From positions 124,001-188,000 of the forward strand of contig NZ_JPOL01000003.1 of the NCBI RefSeq assembly GCF_000733945.1: a stretch of DNA of 64,000 bases, read 5' to 3'. The DNA comes from Flavimarina sp. Hel_I_48 (lineage in GTDB: Bacteria > Bacteroidota > Bacteroidia > Flavobacteriales > Flavobacteriaceae). The notes beneath the pieces were generated by a model, which worked only from the letters and a program-made list of their open reading frames with translations, had not been told where the DNA came from and did not search any database. Both the position numbers and the translations under genes were made by a program. Below are positions 45,750 to 54,713 of this stretch, piece after piece (position 1 is the stretch's first letter; each line of letters opens with the position of its first letter).

Positions 45750-47846
45750 CTATAAAGAACTTTGAAATTTAAAAATCTTTGTGAGTTTACTTAAATCAAT
45801 TAGATTGAAATTACCAATACCTTTAGTTTCCTCTTCAAAATTTTCATCTCTTTCTCCAAATGACGCAAAGACTATAGACTGACCATTAATATAGCTTGAT
45901 AATTCCTTTAAAAAGTTATTCATATCTCTGTTAGCCATATCGTGTTGAGAAGGTTCATCAAACACTAATAAACTTGGATGATTCGAATTGAATTTAACAG
46001 AAGTTTTATACAAAGCAGACGTATATGCCCATATAGCTCTAACAAAATCACTTGCAGAAGAATTATGTTTTAGCTTTCCTTCGATTTTCTTTTCCTCTTG
46101 TCTATCATCAAAATTTTTAACCAAATTTAGACCTTGAACTGTTGGAAAATATCCGTCATAAGGTATAGAAATTTCATCTACCTCATAACTTCGATAATTA
46201 AACTTACTCAATAATTGCTTGAATTCTATATTGAAATATTTCATTTTCTGAAAATCTAATGGAGAATAAAAACTACCAGGTAAATCCTTAATCTCTCCTA
46301 ATATTTTAGTGTACTTTTTTGAGAGAGTTCTAAAATCGTTTATTATAGAATCTGTTTTAATTTGTAGTCTTTTATAATGTTTGAATTGAGTTTCCAATCT
46401 AATTCTTCTTTCTATTTCAAATTGTGATGGAATTCTATCATCTGATACTAATTCTCTATTAATAGATTTTAAAGTTGAGCGACTCTTTCTGACATAATCT
46501 TCTAATCGTTCTAATTTTGCCTTTAATTTTATCAAACTATCTTCCTGTCCCGAAATGAATGTTGTATACATTTCTTTCTGAGCCTTTAGATGTTCTATAT
46601 TCTCGTCTAATCTCATGTAATCTTGGTCGATTTCTTGCGGTAAGAGTGTGTCTTTAATACTTTGACTACATGTCGGACAATTTTCTGTAGGTAAAGTCAA
46701 ATTTACTTGACTTGCAAAATCATTTACTTTTTTCAAAGCAATATAATTTTCTAAATCCTTAATGGTATTTGAATAATCTCTTTTATATTCTTTTAGCTCT
46801 CTTGATAAAATAACAATATCATTATTAGTATTTTGCTTTTCAACATTAGCATAAGATATCTGTTCACTTATTTTCTTGGAACGAAGACTTAATTTCTCTG
46901 TATTCTCTCCAGTAGTTGGTACATCTTTCCTGTTAGATGCATCTAATTCACTTTTTACTATGCTTAAATATTCATTTATATTTTTATATTCACCATCTTC
47001 AACTAACCTTCTGATATATATATTATCTTCTGGTTTTATAATGAATGCATCAGAATCGATACCCTGTATCTGAAAAGATTCACTACTTAATAAATCTTTA
47101 AAGTCAAGAAATTTTTGTTCCCATTGATGTTCAATTATCTTCTTATTAAAATTTAGTTTCGTTTTCTTTTTTTGGTTTTCTAAAACATCTAAATTTAAAA
47201 TAAACTCAATAACTTTTGATTTTGGGTCTCTTATTTTATAATAAGGTATGGTGGATAAAAAGTCTGACCAACCATTTTTTTGTTCAATAGTAAATGATGG
47301 AAAAAGTGCTTGTAAATAAAGCTTTCTTTCTGATCCATCTGTATAATTGACTTTAGGTAATGATATACCTAAAAACTTTTCTAAATATGCATGAAAACCA
47401 AACTCTTGATTCTGAGCTGCATTCTTATCGTGTAAATACATTTCCAAATAATCTATATCGGACTTTACATTATTATTAGTTATGAGGCTACCATTATAAA
47501 CCTTAATATATCTTGGATCAAACTTTTCATTTACGATGTATCTCAGTATCGTAATAATTTCACCTTTTGAATTTTCTATTTCAAGAAGAACGTTTGATTC
47601 TATAATTGGGATAGTTTCATGACCAACAATAATTTTTTCTTTAAGGACATATTGTAAAGCTGCTGTGTTTTTACCACCAATAAGTTCTTCCATCCCTAAG
47701 CCATAAAGTAGACTTTGAAAAATAGTACTCTTACCAGAAGAATTATTTCCTCTTATAATATTTAAACCTTTTTTAAAAATAAATTTGTTTCCAAAAAGAC
47801 CTTCCTTATTAATAATATTTATTCTTAACCCATTGATCTTTATCAT
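45750..47846 (-). CDS. SMC-like ABC ATPase with zinc hook, third gene of ABC-3C-like system
   Basis: A 698-residue cytoplasmic ATPase of the RecF/Rad50 type. Walker A is GNNSSGKST (33-41); long coiled coils surround a zinc-hook motif CPTC (390-393); Walker B is LLVFDEPSQHD (near 626-634), with SSASDFVRAIWAYT as an unusual signature region before it. The ATPase core is split by the coiled coil, as in ABC-three-component and related defence systems. Its start overlaps the middle gene by 4 bp, and it is last in the unit. It would sense invader DNA or a structure and license the effector gene product. Assignment to ABC-3C is inferred from gene order and sizes. Confidence 0.78.
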   Translation of the reverse strand: MIKINGLRINIINKEGLFGNKFIFKKGLNIIRGNNSSGKSTIFQSLLYGLGMEELIGGKNTAALQYVLKEKIIVGHETIPIIESNVLLEIENSKGEIITILRYIVNEKFDPRYIKVYNGSLITNNNVKSDIDYLEMYLHDKNAAQNQEFGFHAYLEKFLGISLPKVNYTDGSERKLYLQALFPSFTIEQKNGWSDFLSTIPYYKIRDPKSKVIEFILNLDVLENQKKKTKLNFNKKIIEHQWEQKFLDFKDLLSSESFQIQGIDSDAFIIKPEDNIYIRRLVEDGEYKNINEYLSIVKSELDASNRKDVPTTGENTEKLSLRSKKISEQISYANVEKQNTNNDIVILSRELKEYKRDYSNTIKDLENYIALKKVNDFASQVNLTLPTENCPTCSQSIKDTLLPQEIDQDYMRLDENIEHLKAQKEMYTTFISGQEDSLIKLKAKLERLEDYVRKSRSTLKSINRELVSDDRIPSQFEIERRIRLETQFKHYKRLQIKTDSIINDFRTLSKKYTKILGEIKDLPGSFYSPLDFQKMKYFNIEFKQLLSKFNYRSYEVDEISIPYDGYFPTVQGLNLVKNFDDRQEEKKIEGKLKHNSSASDFVRAIWAYTSALYKTSVKFNSNHPSLLVFDEPSQHDMANRDMNNFLKELSSYINGQSIVFASFGERDENFEEETKGIGNFNLIDLSKLTKIFKFQSSL

Positions 47847-48298
47847 TTCCAGTCTTTTGCTAATTTGTCAATTTTTGAGTCTGAAACTATTTTGCCATAT
47901 CTATTTAAAATCATTTTTTCATTTGAATATGCTTCCTCAATTGAATCTATTTTTGTCAAGTATTGTTTTCCTTTTAAAGTAAGGGTATATTTTCCTTTCT
48001 CCTCTTTTAATAATTTTTCACCTATAGCAAATGCAATTGCTCTATTAACATGTGGAGACAAAGTCCAAATACTCATTTCTGATTCAAAATCACTAGATAT
48101 CCATTTCATTAATTTTTTTTTGTTTTTATAACTTTGAAAAACCCAAGAAAAAAGATGTAATTTCAATAACGAACATCCTGCAGTCGAAGCACCATCTCTA
48201 ATAACTAATAACAATTGACCAATTTTCCATATTGGACGATAATCAGCTGTTTGAGCTATTGGTCTTCTTTTGAAAAATACTTCATCTTTTTCTCTCAT
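47843..48298 (-). CDS. Middle component of ABC-3C-like system
   Basis: A 151-residue protein between effector and ATPase. It has no catalytic motif. The central and C-terminal parts read like a winged helix (LSPHVNRAIAFAIGEKLLKEEKGKYTLTLKGKQYLTKI), and the N-terminus has RPIWKIGQLLLVIRDGASTAGCSLLKLHLFSWVF. Its size, position and HTH-like end match the middle components described for ABC-3C systems, which bridge the two larger proteins. Spacing is 1 bp to the upstream gene stop and 4 bp overlap with the downstream start. Confidence 0.65.
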   Translation of the reverse strand: MREKDEVFFKRRPIAQTADYRPIWKIGQLLLVIRDGASTAGCSLLKLHLFSWVFQSYKNKKKLMKWISSDFESEMSIWTLSPHVNRAIAFAIGEKLLKEEKGKYTLTLKGKQYLTKIDSIEEAYSNEKMILNRYGKIVSDSKIDKLAKDWK

Positions 48299-48299
48299 T

Positions 48300-49220
48300 T
48301 TATATAAAATTTAATGAGCACTCCAATAACCAACGAGACACAACTTGATTAGCTAAATCGCGTAACATAATTGTGTCGAATCCATTAAGTTGTATTAGTA
48401 ATTTTTGTTCTACGTTATTTATCTGCTCTTTAATGAAGAGTTTTTTATCTGGAATAGAACCAAGTGAATCAAATGTAACTTCTTCTTCTAGTTGTGCAAT
48501 AATTCTTTTAAAACGTTCATAGTCTCTTGGATGTTTGACTCTAAGAAAATCTAAAGTTTTCTTTCCTTTTAAATATCTATCTATTGAAATATTAGTAGCA
48601 GTTAAAACACTTTTCTCTAATTCTGTAATATCCGAAAAATCTTTTTGATAAACCTTTGTGTATTTACGTTTAGCGTTATCTACATATTTATTTTTGCTGG
48701 AAATCAATTCTTTTTTTTCTTTGGTATCAATGGAAGGGTCGAATCGAATCCCATCATTTGTGAATTTAAAATATTGAACGTAATCCTCTGCATCGTGGAT
48801 AATTATTTTAAAATCATTATCTACAATCTCAAGATTTTTATTTAAAACTTCCTTTTCTTTTGTTCTACAATGAGAGAATATATTCTTATCAGCATTTTTA
48901 GGAGTAACTAAATACCATTCCTTGATTTTCGTATCACCCAATACTTTCTTTAGTTCGGAGCAATTTTTATCAAGTTTCTTTATATCATTTGTTATTTTTC
49001 CTCTTAGTGCTTTATATAATTCTTGTCCACTAATATCATTTTCTGGACAATAACACTGAAAAGCCTTACCTGAATTAAGAGTGAATCCTTCGATACCTAA
49101 ATCACCATTTGCATCTGGCATTTTTTGATAATTTTCTTTCTTGTAAGAAATTTTAAAAGCCAGTTGACAAGTTTCCTCCCAAGTGTCTGGATTGAACTCA
49201 CCGTAATTCGTTTTAAACAT
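48300..49220 (-). CDS. Restriction-endonuclease-like effector of ABC-3C-like system
   Basis: A 306-residue protein, first gene of the three. Residues about 10-105 look like a PD-(D/E)xK-type fold: Glu15/Glu16 in TWEETCQLAFKI, Asp40 in GDLGIEGFTLNSGK, then AFQCYCPE and WYLVTPKN strands. The canonical Lys after the second acidic strand is Tyr57 (QCY), so catalysis may differ from Mrr-like nucleases. The C-terminal 120 residues (RVKHPRDYERFKRIIAQLEE, FDTIMLRDLANQVVSRW) are helical and probably the system-specific tail. Not recognised as a named family; nuclease role is inference. Confidence 0.62.
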   Translation of the reverse strand: MFKTNYGEFNPDTWEETCQLAFKISYKKENYQKMPDANGDLGIEGFTLNSGKAFQCYCPENDISGQELYKALRGKITNDIKKLDKNCSELKKVLGDTKIKEWYLVTPKNADKNIFSHCRTKEKEVLNKNLEIVDNDFKIIIHDAEDYVQYFKFTNDGIRFDPSIDTKEKKELISSKNKYVDNAKRKYTKVYQKDFSDITELEKSVLTATNISIDRYLKGKKTLDFLRVKHPRDYERFKRIIAQLEEEVTFDSLGSIPDKKLFIKEQINNVEQKLLIQLNGFDTIMLRDLANQVVSRWLLECSLNFI

Positions 49221-49291
49221 AGAATTGAATTCTTTTATATCTTTTTAACCTGGGAAAATATTTAAGGAATAGAAATTTTAAATTAATAGCG

Positions 49292-50503
49292 TCAATAATT
49301 ATCCCAACCTATCCACCTATCCATTCCCTCCTGATACTGTAAATATCCTTCCAAGGCCACTACGTCATTATCTCGCTCTACTTTGAATTCTAATGGCTGG
49401 TTGTATATGTGACCGGCTTTCCAGGCTTTAAAACAGTCATGAAGGGCTTTTATGTCTTTATCTTCGGTCAAGTCCATATCAAGTGAGTATAATTGCTGTA
49501 TCAATGGGATAATCTCTAATGCTGTACCGTTGTCGTAATGTATTAATGGCGAAAGTCTTAGTATATTATCCTGTGAATCCCGACCCGTAGTGGCTTTTAG
49601 GAACATCATTGCAATATAATTGGCCGTGTCTGGTGGTTGGTATAGGATGGTTTTGGCCTGATTGAGGACGGTATCTTTAAAGAAATTAAATTGTGAGGTC
49701 AATTTACCCAGGGCCCATTTCTTCCTCCTGAACCTAACCGCTGTTTGTTTCCTTTCCCAAAATTTTTTTTTGGTGTCGGCTGACATTAAAGAATTGCTGG
49801 TGCCGAGTGATACTACCCTAATATCCTTAAAATCTATCCCGAGCTTAAAGGCTTCTATGATTCCTGCTAAAACAGGATTATTGAAGCCGCCCAAAGCTCC
49901 ATCCCAAAGTTCAAAGAAAATATCGCTTTTCTTAGCTTTAAAGCGCACAGGGAAATCGAAGTATTGTACCGGAGCATTAGAAGAGCCGTTGATGGCTTCC
50001 GTTAACTTAATCGAATCAAATTCCTTTTTGTTTGCACCGTACGACTTAAAGAATTTTGCGCGGTTGTTTAAGGCATCGTAGGTGCAGACCACAATTTTAA
50101 GGGACTCCTTACCTATCTTTGCCGGAATTTCGGTCATTTGTACCTCATGGATGTTTGGGAATAAATTTATAAAAGCTTCCTTTTTCTTTTTGCTACTGTA
50201 TTTAGGCCCAAAGGGTATTCCTAATGCTCGTAAATAATCTATTGGAAAATATCTATCTTTAAAGCTATTCTTGTAGAATATACTTTCCCTGTTTGCCTTA
50301 ACCTGAAATAAGTCCATCGCCTCATCCAGGGAATAATTTTCTGCCAGAGCAGCCAGGACAATGCTCCCGCCTGAGTTAGCAATGACCAGATCATACTTCT
50401 TAAGAATCTCGTGACCTGAGAGATTTCCATAGCGGTCTTTCAACGTAAGTAATTGGATAAGGGCCCAACTTCCACCGCCGTCAAGAGAAAGGATTTTATA
50501 CAT
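49292..50503 (-). CDS. Patatin-like phospholipase
   Basis: A 403-residue lipid hydrolase of the patatin family. The oxyanion-hole motif is DGGGSW (8-13), the nucleophile is Ser44 in IANSGGS (first Gly of GxSxG replaced by Ala42), and the dyad Asp is Asp201 in LWDGALGGFNNP. Such patatins occur as membrane-degrading effectors in anti-phage systems such as CapV in CBASS, but no cyclase or sensor gene lies beside it. It follows 71 bp upstream of the ABC-3C-like genes in the same direction and may be part of the same defence island. Metabolic phospholipase is an alternative. Confidence 0.85.
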   Translation of the reverse strand: MYKILSLDGGGSWALIQLLTLKDRYGNLSGHEILKKYDLVIANSGGSIVLAALAENYSLDEAMDLFQVKANRESIFYKNSFKDRYFPIDYLRALGIPFGPKYSSKKKKEAFINLFPNIHEVQMTEIPAKIGKESLKIVVCTYDALNNRAKFFKSYGANKKEFDSIKLTEAINGSSNAPVQYFDFPVRFKAKKSDIFFELWDGALGGFNNPVLAGIIEAFKLGIDFKDIRVVSLGTSNSLMSADTKKKFWERKQTAVRFRRKKWALGKLTSQFNFFKDTVLNQAKTILYQPPDTANYIAMMFLKATTGRDSQDNILRLSPLIHYDNGTALEIIPLIQQLYSLDMDLTEDKDIKALHDCFKAWKAGHIYNQPLEFKVERDNDVVALEGYLQYQEGMDRWIGWDNY

Positions 50504-50797
50504 ATTAAAGCGTTAAATTTTTCTATGGTCTTAATTTTTAAACTTCTTAAAAGTATAAACTTGTTGAGGATCAATGGTTAAAATTGACAGTTATATTTTA
50601 ACAAAGTTGTTAACATTTGATGGGAAATTGGATAATCTACTTTGCTAAAATCAGTTATCAATCGGCATTAAATTAACTATTGACGGGGAATTTGAGATAA
50701 AAAATAGAAAATAATTGATCGGTTGAGAATAATGCTTTTGTAAAAATTATTGCGTTAGAATATATAAAGAATCTATTTTCTCCATTTCCGTCGATTC

Positions 50798-51052
50798 CTA
50801 AAAAGGCTCTACAGCAATTCCAGGAGCTAACTGCTCAAAAGGAATACTTCGTTTGGCATACGGTAATGTGATTTCTTTATAAATAAATGAATAGTAAAAA
50901 CCAATGTTGGCCGCATCTGCCTGGCTACTTTTATAGTAAACTTTATCGTTTATGGTCAAGGATATAACCCCCAAAAGAAATCGTGCAGCCGTTAAGTTAC
51001 AACGAATATAAGTTTCCTTAGGATTCTGAAGAGCAGTACCTTTCGCATTTAC
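50798..51052 (-). pseudogene. C-terminal gene remnant, unknown function
   Basis: The minus strand is open for 84 codons without a start codon: VNAKGTALQNPKETYIRCNL, TAARFLLGVISLTINDKVYY, KSSQADAANIGFYYSFIYKE, ITLPYAKRSIPFEQLAPGIA and VEPF to the TAG at 50798. This is protein-like sequence with a clear end and a stop directly before it, so it looks like the tail of a lost gene. I do not recognise the family. The remaining part of 50504-50797 is AT-rich and empty. Confidence 0.5.
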
Positions 51053-51211
51053 TCAATACCTATCAAAAAATAGCTCTAAAATTTTAAAAACTCACCCACT
51101 CCCCTAACCCTCCAAATCCAACATCAATTACCTATTTATCAAAAAACAACCCTCCCCCCACATTACAAAAAAATTAACCTTTAAATCCCCATAAATCCCA
51201 CCTTCCTAAAG

Positions 51212-51219
51212 TACTTTTG
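51212..51219 (+). promoter_or_regulatory. -7 box (TACTTTTG) of the NhaC-family gene
   Basis: TACTTTTG followed by CCGCC predicts a start near 51226. That gives a leader of about 150 bases before the gene, far longer than normal for this genome, which fits a regulatory RNA. Confidence 0.55.
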
Positions 51220-51233
51220 CCGCCTTAAAATAA

Positions 51234-51312
51234 TTATCCAGAATCTCATACGGGAGATAGCAACCTGCAGTAACGAGCAAGGTGCTACAATAGATACGCC
51301 AATTACCTGGAA
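51234..51312 (+). promoter_or_regulatory. Structured leader resembling part of a SAM-I (S-box) riboswitch
   Basis: The leader contains AGCAACCTGC, loop, GCAAGGTGCTAC, folding as AGC-a-ACCT-GC with GC-a-AGGT-GCT. GCAACC and GGTGCTAC are the conserved halves of the P3 arm of SAM-I aptamers. TCCAG (51237-51241) can pair with CTGGA (51307-51311) to close a P1-like stem; ATCTC with GAGAT forms a short hairpin where the large SAM-I P2 kink-turn arm should be. The downstream gene belongs to a family (NhaC/MetT) known to be under S-box control. The aptamer is not canonical; a reduced variant or decayed copy is possible. Confidence 0.45.
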
Positions 51313-51374
51313 ACCTTGTTAACCACAGTGCTTTGTAATTTTTGCTATTTCCATTTTTGAGCATATAAAAAGCA

Positions 51375-52676
51375 ATGGCACAAACGCAGCAGCAAACCCC
51401 AAAATTCTCGGCACTACTCCCCCTATTCGTTTTTGTGGGCATCTTCCTGGGCGTGGGCATCTATCAAAACGACTTTTACGCGCTTCCTGCACCCATCGCG
51501 GTTATCGCGGGGATCGTGGTCGCGTTTATACAATTCAGGCAGCCCATAAATACTAAGATAGACACGCTTTTAAAAGGCTGTGGGGATGATAAAATCCTGA
51601 CCATGTGCCTTATTTATCTGCTTGCGGGTGCTTTTGCCGCGATTACAAACGCGACCGGCAGCGTAGATGCGATCGTAAATATGGGGCTGGATTATATTGC
51701 GTTGCAATATATTTATGTGGGTATTTTTGTGATTGCGGGATTCCTATCGGTTTCCACGGGGACGTCTGTGGGTGCGATCGTTGCCCTGGCGCCCATTGTG
51801 GTGAGTTTTGCGGCAAACAGCAGTGCAGAGTTGGCTATACTTTGCGGGGCGCTTTTGGGCGGTAGTATGTTTGGGGATAACTTATCGGTAATCTCCGATA
51901 CGACCATTGCGGCGACCCAGTCGCTGGGGACTAAAATGAGTGATAAATTTCGGCAAAACATTAAAATCGCCATTCCCGCTGCGCTGGGTACGATCGCTAT
52001 TTTGGTTTTTCAGGGAGTTGATCTTAACGCGACCACTGCCATGAATTACGAGTATGACGTACTTAAAATTATACCCTATGTTCTGGTGATCGTTCTTTCT
52101 ATAATTGGTCTCAATGTGTTTATCACGCTTTTTCTGGGCGTGCTTGCCGCAGCGCTCTTGGGAATTGTTTATGGGGATTTTACGCTGCTGGAATCTACCA
52201 AGATTGCCTACGAGGGCTTTACCAATATGACCGAAATTTTTCTACTTTCCCTGCTAACCGGCGGACTCGCAGCGCTGGTAGCCAGTAATGGTGGGATTGA
52301 ATTTATACTCGTAAACATCAAGAAACTGATCAAAAATAAGAAAACGGCAGAGCTGGGCGTTGCCAGCCTGGTAAGCAGCATCAACATGGCGATCGCAAAC
52401 AACACGGTTTCCATTATTATTGCCGGGCCTATTGCCAAAACCATCAATGACGAGTATAGCCTGGACAATAAGAAAACGGCTTCTATTTTAGATGTTTTTG
52501 CCTGTATCACTCAGGGATTGTTGCCGTATGGCGCGCAGGTGCTGATGATCTTAAGTTTCTCAAACGGAACGATAGATTACGTGGACCTGGTTTCCAATAC
52601 CTGGTATTTACTCTTATTATTGATCTATACGATACTCTTTATCCTATTGAATCCCATGCGTAAAGCGAAAGCGTAA
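51375..52676 (+). CDS. NhaC-family transporter, MetT-like (possible methionine uptake)
   Basis: A 433-residue inner-membrane protein with about eleven helices and the Na+/H+ antiporter family NhaC pattern: GTSVGAIVALAPIVVSFA (near 130-147), GGSMFGDNLSVISDTTIAATQSLGT (near 160-185) and NMAIANNTVSIIIAGPIAKTI. In Gram-positive and Shewanella genomes related NhaC proteins were named MetT because S-box riboswitches precede them. The unusual structured leader here fits methionine transport, but sodium/proton exchange is not excluded. It is alone in its unit. Confidence 0.85.
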   Translation: MAQTQQQTPKFSALLPLFVFVGIFLGVGIYQNDFYALPAPIAVIAGIVVAFIQFRQPINTKIDTLLKGCGDDKILTMCLIYLLAGAFAAITNATGSVDAIVNMGLDYIALQYIYVGIFVIAGFLSVSTGTSVGAIVALAPIVVSFAANSSAELAILCGALLGGSMFGDNLSVISDTTIAATQSLGTKMSDKFRQNIKIAIPAALGTIAILVFQGVDLNATTAMNYEYDVLKIIPYVLVIVLSIIGLNVFITLFLGVLAAALLGIVYGDFTLLESTKIAYEGFTNMTEIFLLSLLTGGLAALVASNGGIEFILVNIKKLIKNKKTAELGVASLVSSINMAIANNTVSIIIAGPIAKTINDEYSLDNKKTASILDVFACITQGLLPYGAQVLMILSFSNGTIDYVDLVSNTWYLLLLLIYTILFILLNPMRKAKA

Positions 52677-52810
52677 CGGATTTAATTATGGAAACCTTTT
52701 TATATGCTGATTTTAATTGAAATATGTTTCTAATCTAGAGGTTCTTTTCGTTCAACATTTATATGCTAAAAGTTGTCCAACCAGTTTCCGCAGAAAAAAA
52801 AGTCAAAACA

Positions 52811-53437
52811 CTAATAATACATTCTAAAATCCAACAGTTTACAGGCCGTAAAGTGTTTCTGATGCAACTCCTCTACCACATTAAAGAGATCATCATCTTC
52901 ATTAAACAGGTTAAAGAAGACCTTATCCAGGTTGGAACTGCTCAAACCGTCATAGGCATATCCATAACCAGAAACAGCCTTTGCATTGGTAATATCGAGG
53001 AAATACTGCGCTTCTTCTTCATCCAGATCCAGCACTTTGGCATTGGAAAAGTGAACGATTTTCCCTCTCAACTTTCCTTCAAACAGCTCGGCAATTTCCT
53101 GAAAACTGTAGTAGTAGTCATTTAAACAAATACTGTTGGCTTCCCCGGTCATTACAAGGTAAATAATCTCGTATTCCTTAAAATAATGATCGTCCATGAT
53201 CAGGGTATTTAAGCTCGCTTCCATGCCCTCAATGGTATCGCAGGTTTGATAAATGCTCGCCACACCGTACTGAAGCGCCAGTGCTTCCAGGCTTTTTTGA
53301 ACTTCGGTAATTTGGATTGTATCTACATCAGCAACCCCTTCCAGGCAATAAATGAATTTATCAGGATCTAAATCGTGTTTTTGGGGTACTTGCGTTCTTT
53401 TTTCTAGCACTTTTAAAATTTTTATTGGCACCGCCAA
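52811..53437 (-). CDS. DUF6642-like protein
   Basis: A 208-residue cytoplasmic protein without a signal. KFIYCLEGVADVDTIQITEVQKSLEALALQYGVASIYQTCDTIEGMEASL and YEIIYLVMTGEANSICLNDYYYSFQEIAELFEGKLRGKIVHFSN match the pattern of DUF6642, a family with no known function that may adopt a nucleoside- or CHAT-like alpha/beta fold. The acidic C-terminus (DLDEEEAQYFLDIT and FNEDDDLFNVVEEL) is typical. It is convergent with the transporter gene. Confidence 0.7.
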   Translation of the reverse strand: MAVPIKILKVLEKRTQVPQKHDLDPDKFIYCLEGVADVDTIQITEVQKSLEALALQYGVASIYQTCDTIEGMEASLNTLIMDDHYFKEYEIIYLVMTGEANSICLNDYYYSFQEIAELFEGKLRGKIVHFSNAKVLDLDEEEAQYFLDITNAKAVSGYGYAYDGLSSSNLDKVFFNLFNEDDDLFNVVEELHQKHFTACKLLDFRMYY

Positions 53438-53769
53438 AGGGTATAATTCCCCGAGGCTTGTCTCGAAATTGAAAACTTGTTCCTAACAAAGGTCTCGAGG
53501 TCTTGCCCCGAGGTTGTTTAATGGAATACCCGCAAAGTTAAAATTTTGCGGTATTCTTTTTAAGCAACACTAGGATTAGCTGCCTAATTTAAAATACTTT
53601 TTGGCTGCCGTGAGTCTTCGGGAACCGAATGCTTTCTAAATCAAAACAGGTAACCTACTAAAAGCGAATAGAATAAAATCAAGCCCTTCAAATTGTGAAT
53701 ATCTATCCAGATTTTTTGGGATTTCCGCGCTGCCTATCCCCTATTTTTGAATTCCTAAAATCAAAAATT
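53438..53769. other. Gap with CCCCGAGG repeats
   Basis: CCCCGAGG occurs at 53449-53456 and 53506-53513 with CTCGAGG between them and TCTCGA next to each; the stretch can fold but has no T-run in the right place. The remaining part to the DUF4494 gene holds no gene I can support; an in-frame start at 53695 only adds an unlikely N-terminal extension to that gene. Confidence 0.4.
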
Positions 53770-54330
53770 ATGAGCGCAACCTGGTATGAATGTAAGGTAA
53801 AATATAGAAAACTGGATGAAGCGTCTGGTACTCAAAAGGTAAAAACCGAACCCTTTCTGGTGGATGCGATTTCCTATACGGAAGCAGAAAGCAGGATCAC
53901 CGAAGAAATGACCGCATACCTTAAAGAGGGCGAGGAAATCTATATTACCAATATCAAAATAGCCAACTATGCCGAAATTCACCCATTTGAAAATGCTGAT
54001 AGGTGGTTTAAGGCCAAAGTTGCGCTGATCGCCCTTGATGAAAACAGCGGAAAAGAACGCAAAACCAACATCTACCTGCTCGTACAGGCCAATGATGTGA
54101 AAGAAGCTTACGAAAACACGGAAACCATGATGAAGGACACTATGGGAGAATACAGCATACCGGCCATTTCAGAATCGCCCATTATGGATGTTTTCCCTTA
54201 TTTCTCTGGCGACGAAGATGAATCTGAAAAACTCGAGGAATTCCTAAAAATCAAAGAATCGGTTCCCAGCTACGCTACAGATAATGAAGCTTTGGCGATG
54301 GAAGATTCCCTTACCGTTGATGCGGAATAA
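53770..54330 (+). CDS. DUF4494 protein
   Basis: A 186-residue cytoplasmic protein of the Bacteroidota-specific DUF4494 family, recognised by ATWYECKVKYRKLDEASGTQKVKTEPFLVDAISYTEAESRI and WFKAKVALIALDENSGKERKTNIYLLVQANDVKEAYEN, with an acidic tail. Start at 53770 is chosen because relatives begin MSATWYECK; a longer in-frame start at 53695 adds 25 unrelated residues. The function is unknown. It is followed by a strong hairpin terminator. Confidence 0.88.
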   Translation: MSATWYECKVKYRKLDEASGTQKVKTEPFLVDAISYTEAESRITEEMTAYLKEGEEIYITNIKIANYAEIHPFENADRWFKAKVALIALDENSGKERKTNIYLLVQANDVKEAYENTETMMKDTMGEYSIPAISESPIMDVFPYFSGDEDESEKLEEFLKIKESVPSYATDNEALAMEDSLTVDAE

Positions 54331-54437
54331 TTTTCTTCCGAATAGATAACTGCAAAGCGGGTTTAAAACGCTAATTCCGGTTTAACTCTATTGGAAAAAA
54401 AGCTTAAAAAACCGCTTAAAATCGGTAGAAAAGCATC

Positions 54438-54465
54438 AAAAACCGACTGTTTTAGTCGGTTTTTT
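54438..54465 (+). terminator. Terminator after the DUF4494 gene
   Basis: AAAAACCGACT-GTTTT-AGTCGGTTTTT, perfect 11-bp stem. The same hairpin type recurs at 54714 and 59272. Confidence 0.8.
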
Positions 54466-54567
54466 GGTTGTTTTCACGGTTTTTATATTCCGTCTAAAAA
54501 ATACATTGAAAAATAAGTTAAACCATTCATTTATTGGGATTTAATCAATTCTCTAGTTGCGGGTGCG

Positions 54568-54592
54568 CTGCTGAAACACGTTCAGCATGACG
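54568..54592. repeat. Dispersed short palindromic repeat
   Basis: CTGCTGAAACACGTTCAGCA then TGACG is an imperfect palindrome (TGCTGAA/TTCAGCA). The form CGTCATGCTGAAC is a very common intergenic repeat in flavobacterial genomes. It could be read as protein on the minus strand, but that frame has no start. Confidence 0.55.
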
Positions 54593-54713
54593 AGAAACGC
54601 CTTTTTCGATAAACTGCGCGCTATCAATTCCGCATTCTTTTAGTTTCCCAAAAAACGTCAAGATGGCGATTTTACGCCCTGAAAATTGGTCAAAAAAACC
54701 ACTAAAATTGTCT

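Noticed and set aside
51206..51460. Minus-strand frame opposite the transporter leader
   Set aside because: It is antisense to the start of the transporter gene and the structured leader, has no domain and no start signal.
53438..53530. CRISPR-like repeats (CCCCGAGG, CTCGAGG)
   Set aside because: Units are only 7-8 bp, irregular in spacing and partly inverted, with no cas gene.
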